DNA of 64,000 bases from Pelagibius sp. CAU 1746 (lineage in GTDB: Bacteria > Pseudomonadota > Alphaproteobacteria > Kiloniellales > Kiloniellaceae), in assembly GCF_039839785.1 (NCBI RefSeq), contig NZ_JBDOQT010000001.1, positions 1,426,001 to 1,490,000 on the forward strand, in the 5' to 3' direction. The notes beneath the pieces were generated by a model. It did no database searches. It was given only the letters and a program-made list of their open reading frames with translations, and was not told the DNA's origin. The translations under genes were made by a program, and so were the position numbers. Of the stretch, positions 7,675 to 17,106 are shown piece by piece (the first letter of the stretch is position 1; every line of letters begins with the position of its first letter).

Positions 7675-8594
7675 TGGCGGCTTACCTGCTGCGGCGGCTG
7701 CTCGGGTCGGCGTTGATCCTGCTGGGGATCAGTCTGGTGACCTTCGTGCTGCTCTATCTGCTGCCGGCCGACCCGGCGCGCCAGATCGCCGGGCGCAGTG
7801 CCACCGCGGCAACTGTGGAGAGCATCCGCGAGCAGCTCGGTCTCAATCTGCCGTTCTATGAGCGCTATCTGCACTATCTGGCCGGCCTGTTGCAGGGCGA
7901 CCTGGGCCGCTCCTACATCCAGAAGACCGAGGTCAACACCCTGATCGCCTCACGGCTGCCGCCCAGCCTGCTGCTCATGGCCGCCGGCATCTGCGCCGAG
8001 CTGGTAATCGGCCTGACTGTCGGGATCGTCGCGGCGGTGCGTCGGCGGACGAAGCTCGACCAGGGTCTCATGGTCTTTTCCTTCGTCGGGGTCTCGGCGC
8101 CGCAGTTCGTGGTCGGCATCCTGTTGATCTATGTCTTCGCCTACTGGCTCAACTGGTTTCCGCTCAGCGGTTACGGCACGCCGCAGCACGTGGTGCTGCC
8201 GGCCCTGACTCTCGGATTTCTGGGCGCCGGCTGGTACGCCCGCATGATGCGCTCCTCCATGCTGGACGTGCTGCAGCAGGATTTCGTGCGCACGGCGCGG
8301 GCCAAGGGCCTCAGCAAGGGGCGGGTCGTGCTGCACCACGCGGTACCCAACGCCCTGCTGCCGGTGGTCGCCATGGTCGGGATCGACATCGGCCTGCTGA
8401 TGAGCGGCATCGTGGTGGTCGAATCGGTCTTCGGTTGGCCGGGCATCGGTCAACTCGCCTGGCAGGCCATCCAGCGCGTCGACATTCCCATCATCATGGG
8501 TGTCACCCTGGTGGCCGCCTGCGCCATTGTCATCGGCAATCTCGTCGCCGACATCGTGGCGCTTTTCATCGATCCCAGGATCAAGCTCAGGTGA
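7674..8594 (+). CDS. Dpp/Opp-type ABC transporter permease (DppB class)
   Basis: A 306-residue permease of the DppB/OppB type. It opens with AAYLLRRLLGSALILLGISLVTFVLLY-like hydrophobic sequence, the usual first membrane segment, then the ADPARQIAGRSATAATVESIREQLGLNLPFYERYL stretch seen before the periplasmic loop. The coupling loop is QQDFVRTARAKGLSKGRVVLHHAVPNAL, and the family's C-terminal FGWPGIGQLAWQAIQRVDIPIIMG follows. Its start codon shares one base with the stop of the preceding permease (TGATG), indicating coupled translation. It should form a heterodimer channel with that protein. Confidence 0.92.
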   Translation: MAAYLLRRLLGSALILLGISLVTFVLLYLLPADPARQIAGRSATAATVESIREQLGLNLPFYERYLHYLAGLLQGDLGRSYIQKTEVNTLIASRLPPSLLLMAAGICAELVIGLTVGIVAAVRRRTKLDQGLMVFSFVGVSAPQFVVGILLIYVFAYWLNWFPLSGYGTPQHVVLPALTLGFLGAGWYARMMRSSMLDVLQQDFVRTARAKGLSKGRVVLHHAVPNALLPVVAMVGIDIGLLMSGIVVVESVFGWPGIGQLAWQAIQRVDIPIIMGVTLVAACAIVIGNLVADIVALFIDPRIKLR

Positions 8595-8668
8595 GTGAAG
8601 CAGTGTTGTTGCAGAAGGGGAGGAACGCCTCCGGGCGTTCGATCAAGTTCAGAACAGGGAGACTTGAA

Positions 8669-10291
8669 ATGAAAAAGTGGTTGCTCGCAGGTGCCGCCGT
8701 GCTCCTGCTGTCGGGTTCAGCCGTCGCTCCGGCGCTGGCGCAGGTAAAGCAAGGCGGTTCCATGACCGTCACCTACAAGGACGACGTGTCGACGCTGGAC
8801 CCGGCCATCGGATACGATTGGCAGAACTGGTCGATGATCAAGAGCCTCTTCGACGGCCTGATGGATTACAAGCCGGGCACCACCGAGCTGGTGCCGGATC
8901 TGGCCGAGAGCTACGAGATCTCCGGCGACGGCATGACCTATACCTTCAAGCTGCGCAAGGGCGTGAAGTTCCACAATGGCCGTGAAATGACGGCCAAGGA
9001 CGTGAAGTACTCGCTGGAGCGCGTGGTCGACCCGGCGACCCAGAGCCCGGGCGCCGGCTTTTTCGGCGCCATCAAGGGTTTCGACGCTGCCTCCTCGGGC
9101 GATGCCAAGGGGCTGGAAGGCGTCGAGGCGGTCGACGATTCGACGGTGAAGATCGTGCTGTCGCGGCCGGATGCGACCTTCCTGCATGTCATGGCGCTGA
9201 ACTTCGCGCATGTGGTTCCCTCCGAGGAGACCGAGAAGCACGGCGCGGACTTCGGCAAGCACCCGGTCGGGACCGGCGCCTATAAGCTGGCGGAGTGGAC
9301 CCTGGGCCAGCGCGTCGTCTTCGAGCGCAACAAGGACTACTATCACGAGGGCCTGCCGCGTCTCGACCAGATCGTCTTCGAGGTTGGGCAGGAGCCCATC
9401 GTCGCCCTGCTGCGCCTGGAGCGCGGCGAGGTGGACATCGCCGGCGACGGCATTCCCCCGGCGAAGTTCCTGGAGACCAAGAACAATCCCAAGTTCAAGG
9501 ACCTGATCGTCGAGGGCAGCCAGTTGCACACCGGCTACGTCACCTTGAACGTGAAGACGAAGCCCTTCGATAACCTGAAGGTCCGCCAGGCCGTGAACAT
9601 GGCGATCAACAAGGATCGCATCGTGCGCATCATCAACGGACGCGCCGTGCCGGCCAACCAGCCGCTGCCGCCGCTGATGCCGGGCTACGACGAGAGCTAC
9701 GAGGGCTTCTCCTACGATCCGGCCAAGGCCAAGGCGCTGCTGGCCGAGGCAGGCTTGGCCGACGGCTTCGAGACCGAGCTCTTCGTCGCCAACACCGACC
9801 CGCAGCCGCGCATCGCCCAGGCGATCCAGCAGGATCTGGCCGAGATCGGCATCAAGGCGGAGATCAAGTCCCTGGCCCAGGCCAACGTCATCGCCGCCGG
9901 CGGCGAGGCCGACCAGGCGCCGATGATCTGGTCCGGCGGCATGGCCTGGATCGCGGACTTCCCCGATCCCTCTAACTTCTACGGCCCGATCCTGGGCTGC
10001 GGCGGCGCCGTGCCGGGCGGCTGGAACTGGGCCTGGTACTGCAACGAGACGCTGGATGCCCGCGCCATCAAGGCGGACTCCATGGCCGATCCTTCCCAGG
10101 CCGCGGCGCGCATCGAGGAGTGGAAGAAGATCTTCACGGAAATCCAGGATGAGGCCCCCTGGGTGCCGATCTTCAACGAGCAGCGCTTCACCATCCGCTC
10201 CAGCCGTCTCGACGGGCCGGAGGGGATCTTCGTCGATCCGGTGCACATTCCGGTTCACTACGACTACGTTTACGCAAAGGACGCGCAGTAA
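8669..10291 (+). CDS. Family-5 (Dpp/Opp-type) ABC substrate-binding protein
   Basis: A 540-residue periplasmic binding protein with a signal peptide (MKKWLLAGAAVLLLSGSAVA...ALA). The mature part has the family signatures LVPDLAESYEISGDGMTYTF, LRKGVKFHNGREMTAKDVKYSLER and DNLKVRQAVNMAINKDRI, as in dipeptide, nickel and opine binders. AGGGAGA lies about seven bases before the chosen ATG; the open frame extends upstream but has no ribosome site and would place the signal peptide internally. It is the solute receptor of the importer encoded around it. The operon's AmiC/AmiR control and amidase suggest an amide or amide-containing ligand, but this is inference. Confidence 0.9.
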   Translation: MKKWLLAGAAVLLLSGSAVAPALAQVKQGGSMTVTYKDDVSTLDPAIGYDWQNWSMIKSLFDGLMDYKPGTTELVPDLAESYEISGDGMTYTFKLRKGVKFHNGREMTAKDVKYSLERVVDPATQSPGAGFFGAIKGFDAASSGDAKGLEGVEAVDDSTVKIVLSRPDATFLHVMALNFAHVVPSEETEKHGADFGKHPVGTGAYKLAEWTLGQRVVFERNKDYYHEGLPRLDQIVFEVGQEPIVALLRLERGEVDIAGDGIPPAKFLETKNNPKFKDLIVEGSQLHTGYVTLNVKTKPFDNLKVRQAVNMAINKDRIVRIINGRAVPANQPLPPLMPGYDESYEGFSYDPAKAKALLAEAGLADGFETELFVANTDPQPRIAQAIQQDLAEIGIKAEIKSLAQANVIAAGGEADQAPMIWSGGMAWIADFPDPSNFYGPILGCGGAVPGGWNWAWYCNETLDARAIKADSMADPSQAAARIEEWKKIFTEIQDEAPWVPIFNEQRFTIRSSRLDGPEGIFVDPVHIPVHYDYVYAKDAQ

Positions 10292-10293
10292 CC

Positions 10294-11237
10294 ATGTGCA
10301 AAGCCCATGACTACACCATTCATGGCACGCACCATCATTTCGGGTGGGATCGTTCGATCCCACCCGTCATGACCGTCGCGCCCGGCAGCACCATCGAGTT
10401 CGAGTGCCTGGACGCCTCCGGCGGCCAGCTCACCAAGGACTCCACGGTGGATGACGTTGCCGGGCTCGATTTCGGCAAGGTGAACCCGGTTACCGGCCCG
10501 GTCTTCGTCGAGGGCGCCGAGCCGGGCGATGCCATCAAGGTGACGATCCATGAATTCAAGCCCTCCGGCTTCGGCTGGACGGCCAACATTCCCGGCTTCG
10601 GCCTGCTGGCCGACCAGTTCGGCGAGGCGGCCCTCAACATCTGGAAATACGACGCCGCCGGTCTCGCTCCGGCGCTTTACGGGCCGGGCGGCAGGGTGCC
10701 GCTGAAGCCCTTCGCCGGAACCATCGGCCTGGCGCCGGCGGAGCCGGGACTGCATTCCGTGGTGCCGCCGCGGCGCGTCGGCGGCAACATGGACATCCGC
10801 GACCTGGCGGCGGGCACCGAGCTCTATCTGCCGGTGGAAGTCGCGGGAGCGCTGTTCTCCATCGGCGATACCCACGCCGCCCAGGGCGACGGGGAGGTCT
10901 GCGGCACCGCCATCGAAAGCCCGATGGATGTGGTGCTGACGCTCGACCTGGTGAAGGACGCCGGCCTCAAGATGCCGCGCTTCACCACGCCGGGCCCGGT
11001 GACCCGTCATCTGGACGAGAAGGGCTACGAGGTGACCACCGGCGTCGGCAGCGACCTCTTCGAGGGCGCCAAGGCGGCGGTCTCCCAGATGGTGGACCTG
11101 CTGGCGGCGCGTCACGGCATGGCGCCGGTCGAAGCCTACATGCTGTGCTCGGTCTGCGGCGATTTGCGCATCAGCGAGATTGTCGACCAGCCGAACTGGA
11201 TCGTGTCCTTTTACTTCCCGCGTGTCGTGCTGGATTG

Positions 11238-11238
<1 letters not shown>
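10294..11238 (+). CDS. Formamidase/acetamidase family hydrolase
   Basis: A 314-residue FmdA/AmdA-family enzyme, which hydrolyses short amides (formamide, acetamide or related) to ammonia and the acid in the cytoplasm. Recognisable blocks are FGWDRSIPPVMTVAPGSTIEF, the NPVTGPVFVEGAEPGDAIKV segment, HSVVPPRRVGGNMDIRDL, and GDTHAAQGDGEVCGTAIE with the conserved His and acidic residues of the metal site. The protein is complete. It starts two bases after the binding-protein stop and its own stop overlaps the ATPase start (TGATG). Within an AmiC/AmiR operon it takes the place that the unrelated amidase AmiE has in Pseudomonas. The preferred substrate is unknown. Confidence 0.9.
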
Positions 11239-13043
<1,805 letters not shown>

Positions 13044-13079
13044 GCAGCCGCGGTCACAAAGGTCAGACGCCGGGGCGTT

Positions 13080-13277
13080 CTATTCCTCGAACAACGGTGG
13101 CGTCTTGTCGTCGGACTCCACGCCTTCCACCGAGCTGCGCTTGTCGGCGGGGGTGCTCTCCTCGATATCCACCGGCTCCTCCTCCAGCAGCGAGGGCGAC
13201 TCGTCGCTGCCCTCGCTGTAGCTGTAGGGCCGCTTCGGCCCCTTGCCCTTGCGGGGGTCGGCTGCGGCACAGGTCAT
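13080..13277 (-). CDS. Small acidic protein of unknown function
   Basis: A 65-residue protein with a strong ribosome site (AAGGAGGG, five bases ahead of the ATG). The N-terminal third is basic (DPRKGKGPKRPYSYSEG) and the rest is rich in Glu, Asp and Ser (ESPSLLEEEPVDIEEST), suggesting a disordered protein. No domain, signal peptide or membrane segment is visible and I do not recognise the family. It lies convergent to the transporter ATPase gene and downstream of the thioredoxin-DsbD-like gene on the same strand, 66 bases away. The good ribosome site is the main reason to accept it. Confidence 0.6.
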   Translation of the reverse strand: MTCAAADPRKGKGPKRPYSYSEGSDESPSLLEEEPVDIEESTPADKRSSVEGVESDDKTPPLFEE

Positions 13278-13342
13278 GGCGTCCCTCCTTCCCGGTCCGG
13301 GAGCAGCAAGGCAGCGGCACAACGCCGCCACCTTCATGTGGG

Positions 13343-14662
13343 TCAGGACCCGAGTATGCGCCCTTTCACCAGCCGGTGCAGCAGCCAGGTCGCCAGCAGC
13401 GCGAGGACGAGCAGGACAAGGGCGGTCAGGCCATTGTTCAGCAGATCCGGCGCGGCGACCAGCACCACGGCGAGGCCCAGCATCATCAAGCCCGACAGCA
13501 GCTTCAGCACGCGGCCTTCGCCGGCGCTCAGCTTGCGGCTGCCCAAGGCGAAGGTGAAGACGACGACGATGGCCAGCAGCGGCAGCACGTAGACCAGGTT
13601 GTAGAACGCCAGGTAAAGGTAGTAACCGCCGGTCGAAAGCTCGTTCAGCGTCAAGGCCCGGGTGTAGACCAGGGGGAAGCCGGTGGAGCACAGCAGTTCG
13701 TAGGTGTTCGCCGCCAGGGCCAGGACGACCGTGCCGGCCAGCATCGCCGGCAGGCTGTCGGCCGCCAGCAGGCCGCGCATGCGCGCGAAGAGCTCCGGCT
13801 TGCGTCCTTCGGGGATTTCCAGCGAGGGGCCCCGTCCGGCCAGGAAAAAATCCTTGAGATTGATGACCGCCAGCGCGCCGGCGACAAGGCCGGCGATCAG
13901 GGTCACCGCGCGCAGCCCCTCCAGCACCAGGAAGAAATGCAGCCAGGCGGCCATGAAGACGAAATAGAGCAGGCCGGAGAACAGCACGAAGACGCCGCCG
14001 ACCAGAAGCATGCGGCGGCGGCTGTGGGCGTGGGCCAGCAGGCTCAGCAGGAACAGCAGCACGAAGAAGGCGCAGGGGTTGAAAGCGTCGACGCCGCCCA
14101 GCACCAGGGTGAGGACGGGCAGGGAAAGCTGTCCGGCCTGCAGGGCGCCGAAGAAGGGCAGGGCGACCTCCTGCGCCGGGGGCTCCGCCGCCTTCAGCTC
14201 GGTAGCCTTCAGCTCGGCCGCCACATCCTGTTGCAACAGCTCATGGCAGTAGTCGGCGGTGGCGGCCAGGACTCCTCCCGTGCTCTCGTCGAAGCCCACG
14301 ATCATCTGGCCGCAGAGGAAGAAGGCGGGCACGCCCAGAATCTCCTCGTCCAGGGCGGCGGCGAAATCGGCGAAGAGGGCGCGGTTCTCCGCCGAGGAGT
14401 CCACTTCGTAGGATTCCAGCTTCAGCCAGGGCCGCCGCAGCAGCAGCCCCGGCAGGAAGCGCTCGGCCTCGGCGCAATAGGGGCAGGTCGCGGAATAGAA
14501 GAAATGCAGCGAGATTTCGACCTCGCCCTTGGCATCGGTCCGGTACCAGGGGTTCTCCCCGCCATCCTGGGCCGCGGCCGGACCCGCGGTGACGAAGACG
14601 ACGGCCAGCAGCAGGAAACAGAGGGCGAGTTTCCTCACGGCGGTCATGCCGCTGCGGGACAT
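13343..14662 (-). CDS. Thioredoxin-like domain fused to a DsbD/CcdA-like membrane domain
   Basis: A 439-residue protein. A signal or first membrane segment (about residues 6-27) is followed by a periplasmic thioredoxin-like domain with the redox motif CPYC (in FFYSATCPYCAEAERFLPG) and a cis-Pro loop GVPAFFLCG. The C-terminal 270 residues hold about six to seven membrane segments with GVDAFNPCAFFVLLFLLSLL and LCSTGFPLVYTRAL, carrying the paired cysteines of electron-transferring DsbD/CcdA proteins. Likely role: moving reducing power across the inner membrane to periplasmic targets. Two ATG codons are possible; the first (14662) has a GGGGGA upstream. It follows the BON gene on the same strand by 20 bases and is probably co-transcribed. 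Confidence 0.8.
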   Translation of the reverse strand: MSRSGMTAVRKLALCFLLLAVVFVTAGPAAAQDGGENPWYRTDAKGEVEISLHFFYSATCPYCAEAERFLPGLLLRRPWLKLESYEVDSSAENRALFADFAAALDEEILGVPAFFLCGQMIVGFDESTGGVLAATADYCHELLQQDVAAELKATELKAAEPPAQEVALPFFGALQAGQLSLPVLTLVLGGVDAFNPCAFFVLLFLLSLLAHAHSRRRMLLVGGVFVLFSGLLYFVFMAAWLHFFLVLEGLRAVTLIAGLVAGALAVINLKDFFLAGRGPSLEIPEGRKPELFARMRGLLAADSLPAMLAGTVVLALAANTYELLCSTGFPLVYTRALTLNELSTGGYYLYLAFYNLVYVLPLLAIVVVFTFALGSRKLSAGEGRVLKLLSGLMMLGLAVVLVAAPDLLNNGLTALVLLVLALLATWLLHRLVKGRILGS

Positions 14663-14681
14663 CGAGGTCCCCCGGCGGCGA

Positions 14682-15428
14682 TCAGCCCGCCGCAAAGGGC
14701 GCCACCTCGATCTTGTTGTGGACCCGGTCGACGCCGAAGACGTACCAGGCATCGCACTCCGCCATCTCGCGCTCGCTTTCGCTCGGCACCAGTCCGGCCA
14801 GGGTGACCACGGCGTCGACGGTGCCGACGATGATCTGCCCGGCGTTGACGAAGGGGTCCTTCTCCAGGGCCATGCGCACGGCGCCGGTGATCTCCGCGTC
14901 GTTGTCCGCCTCCTCGGGGGTGATGCCCAGGCCGTTGACGACGTCGCGGCTGCCCGGCACCCACCAGGCCAGCACGCCGGCCAGGCGCTTGAACTCCAGG
15001 CCCGGCACCTCGCCGTCCAGCGTCACCACCCCCTCGGCGACGGAAAGCCGGATCCAACCGCGTTTGCGCTCGGCCGGGTCGCGCAGGATCTTTTCCCCGC
15101 CCTTGACGATCTCCGACAGCGCCAGTTCGGCGAAGGCCGGCTCCTGTTCCAGCGCGCGGCTCACCAGATCGCGGATCTCGCCGTCCTCCAGGCGCTCGGC
15201 CGGGGCGACGTGCAGGCGGTCGACGATGCCCGTCACGCCCGGCACCGCGGCGGCCAGCTCGAGGGCCAGCTTCTTGGCGGCGATATCCGGCATCTCGCCT
15301 TCCAGGGTCAGGGTGCCGGCGTCGAATTCCATGTTGCCGTGCGGTGCCTTGGGGCCAATGCGCGGCGCGCTGCGCCAGGTGCGGCGGACGGCGTTGAGGA
15401 CGTCTTGCGGGGTCGGTGCGCTGGACAT
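14682..15428 (-). CDS. Protein with three BON domains
   Basis: A 248-residue soluble protein built from BON-type repeats: about residues 35-80 (GTLTLEGEMPDIAAKKLALELAAAVPG), 105-165 (GVVTLDGEVPGLEFKRLAG) and 175-240 (AVVTLAGLVPSESEREMAE). Each shows the typical V-T-L-x-G-x-V strand and a helix ending in G-V-x-x-V. BON domains are thought to bind membranes or polymers and occur in osmotic and stress proteins. There is no signal peptide. AGGGAGAG precedes the ATG by about seven bases. A perfect FNR/FixK-type site is centred 66 bases upstream, with a CATAGC that could serve as -10. The thioredoxin-DsbD-like gene follows. Confidence 0.82.
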   Translation of the reverse strand: MSSAPTPQDVLNAVRRTWRSAPRIGPKAPHGNMEFDAGTLTLEGEMPDIAAKKLALELAAAVPGVTGIVDRLHVAPAERLEDGEIRDLVSRALEQEPAFAELALSEIVKGGEKILRDPAERKRGWIRLSVAEGVVTLDGEVPGLEFKRLAGVLAWWVPGSRDVVNGLGITPEEADNDAEITGAVRMALEKDPFVNAGQIIVGTVDAVVTLAGLVPSESEREMAECDAWYVFGVDRVHNKIEVAPFAAG

Positions 15429-15487
15429 GGAGCGGCTCTCCCTGGGCCAAGGTGGTGCTATGCTGCGGCGGCGGCGGGCTGCCCACA

Positions 15488-15501
15488 TTGACGTGGGTCA
15501 A
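15488..15501. promoter_or_regulatory. FNR/FixK-type site ahead of the BON gene
   Basis: TTGAC-GTGG-GTCAA, a perfect inverted repeat matching the CRP/FNR-family consensus. Its centre is 66 bases from the BON start, leaving room for a class II promoter and leader. It is also close to the divergent MgtE gene (36 bases from its start), which would fit repression better than activation of that gene. Confidence 0.7.
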
Positions 15502-15530
15502 ACGCCGCGGCAAGGCAGCACAGGAGCCCC

Positions 15531-16526
15531 GTGACGATGCAAGCTCACACCGTGGAAGACAAGGAAGAGGCGTTGGAAACGGCCGCCTTTCACATGGTGA
15601 CGGGAATTCCCAAGGCCACCGCCGACCTGCCCGTGGCGGTGGTGGAGGAGGAGTTGCGCGGCCATCGCTTCGACTGCGCGGATTGCATCTTCGTGACCGA
15701 CGGCGAAGGGCGCTTCACCGGCGTCGTGCGCATCAACGACCTGCTGGCCGCCGCGCCCGAGGAGGAAATCGGCGGCATCGTCGAGGAACGCCACGGCACC
15801 GCGCAGTTGGACGACGATCAGGAACACATCGCCCTGCTGGCCATGGAGAAGGACATGATCGCGGTGCCGGTACTGGACAGGGCGGGCCGGCTGGTGGGCG
15901 CGGTGCCGCCGGAAGCCCTGCTCGACATCCTGCGGCACGAGCACATGGAGGATCTGCAGCGCCTGGCGGGTATCCAGCGTCACGCCGACGGCGCGGCCGA
16001 GGCCTTGCAGGCGCCGATCCACGACCGCGTGCGCCGCCGCCTGCCCTGGCTCGTCGTCGGCCTGCTGGCATCCACGGCGGCGACGGCGGTGGTCGCCCTT
16101 TTCGAGGAAACGCTGAATGCCAACGTCACCGTCGCCTTCTTCGTGCCGGCGCTGGTCTACATCGCCGGGGCCATCGGCACCCAGGCGGTCTCCGTGGCGG
16201 TGCGCGCCCTCTCGGTGGTGGAGGTCGGGCTGCTGCGCCTGGTGCGCGACGAGCTGATCATCGGCCTGACCATCGGCCTGGCCATGGGCGCGCTCTCGGC
16301 CTTGCCGGTCTATCTGGTCTTCGGCGACGGCCCTTTGGCCGTGGCGTTGGGACTGGCGGTGCTGGGCGCGGGCACGGTGTCGGCGGTGGTCGGCTTCGGT
16401 CTGCCCTGGGCCTTCCAGCGCCTCGGCTTCGACCCGGCGCTGGGCAGCGGCCCGGTCTGCACCATCATTCAGGACGTGGCCAGCCTGGCCATCTACTTCG
16501 CGCTGGTGACGCTGGTGGTCGTCTAG
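15531..16526 (+). CDS. MgtE-like divalent cation transporter lacking the N domain
   Basis: A 331-residue protein: a paired CBS region (about residues 25-150, IFVTDGEGRFTGVVRINDLL and VPVLDRAGRLVGAVPPEALL) followed by about five membrane segments with the pore-region signature FFVPALVYIAGAIGTQAVSVAVRAL of MgtE. MgtE proteins are Mg2+-gated Mg2+ channels in the inner membrane, with an N-terminal helical domain and CBS pair acting as the cytosolic Mg2+ sensor. Here the helical N domain (roughly 120 residues) is absent, so gating may differ. GTG at 15531 has AGGAG four bases ahead; ATG at 15537 is the alternative. It is divergent from the BON gene. Confidence 0.82.
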   Translation: MTMQAHTVEDKEEALETAAFHMVTGIPKATADLPVAVVEEELRGHRFDCADCIFVTDGEGRFTGVVRINDLLAAAPEEEIGGIVEERHGTAQLDDDQEHIALLAMEKDMIAVPVLDRAGRLVGAVPPEALLDILRHEHMEDLQRLAGIQRHADGAAEALQAPIHDRVRRRLPWLVVGLLASTAATAVVALFEETLNANVTVAFFVPALVYIAGAIGTQAVSVAVRALSVVEVGLLRLVRDELIIGLTIGLAMGALSALPVYLVFGDGPLAVALGLAVLGAGTVSAVVGFGLPWAFQRLGFDPALGSGPVCTIIQDVASLAIYFALVTLVVV

Positions 16527-16527
16527 G

Positions 16528-16556
16528 TCCGGGAGGACCTGCGCAGGACCCCCGGA
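16528..16556 (+). terminator. Hairpin after the MgtE-like gene
   Basis: Outer arms TCCGGG/CCCGGA enclose the palindrome CCTGCGCAGG, starting two bases after the stop codon. No T-run follows, so this is a possible terminator only. Confidence 0.4.
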
Positions 16557-16679
16557 AGGCCTGGGCCGGATGCCAAGGCCTTCGGACATTCCACTTTCGA
16601 GGGAACTGTGTCAGACTTCTGGCGAAAGATGCGGACTCTCTGATCCAGTGCTTCTTGCGGCAAGACACGGCGGGGCGGC

Positions 16680-17096
16680 ATGACGGATACCGGCGACGGG
16701 GGCGCCAGGGCGCGCGAAAGCGTAGCCAAGTGCCTGGATCTCATCCTTGACGACCATTTCGAACTGCGTGAGCTCCTCGACGACCTGAGCAAGGCCGTGG
16801 CGGCGGGCGACACGGCTTTCGCCAAGCAGGTTCTGCTGCGGTTCCAAGTCTGGATGGAGCGGCACTTCGCCATCGAAGAGGACGCCATGCGCAGCTTTGG
16901 CTTTCCGGATTACGAGGCGCACCGCGGCCACCATGAGAGCCTGCGCGACAGCCTCGCCGCCATCGACCGTTTCCTGCTGCTGGACGAGCCGGGCGCCCTG
17001 CATGACGGCGTCGTCGACTACGTCGAGCAGACATTAACGCACGTCGAAGAGCTTGACCGGCCTTTGGACGCCTTCCTGCGTGCCGCGATGCCTTGA
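16680..17096 (+). CDS. Hemerythrin-like oxygen-binding protein
   Basis: A 138-residue four-helix hemerythrin-domain protein. The di-iron ligands can be placed as His in LDDHFELRELL, His and Glu in RHFAIEEDAM, the two His of YEAHRGHHESL, and His/Asp in THVEELDRPL. Single-domain bacterial hemerythrins bind oxygen, and some sense or buffer O2 or NO in the cytoplasm. No clear Shine-Dalgarno is seen before the ATG (GGCGGGGCGGC precedes it), so the exact start is less certain. Its place near the FNR-box-linked genes fits an oxygen-related role, although I see no such box directly ahead of it. Confidence 0.82.
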   Translation: MTDTGDGGARARESVAKCLDLILDDHFELRELLDDLSKAVAAGDTAFAKQVLLRFQVWMERHFAIEEDAMRSFGFPDYEAHRGHHESLRDSLAAIDRFLLLDEPGALHDGVVDYVEQTLTHVEELDRPLDAFLRAAMP

Positions 17097-17106
17097 AGCG
17101 GGCGCC

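Noticed and set aside
13331-13346. CTGAC-CCAC-ATGAA (minus strand) as an FNR-type site for the small acidic protein
   Set aside because: Two mismatches to the consensus in the arms; too weak to count with the others.
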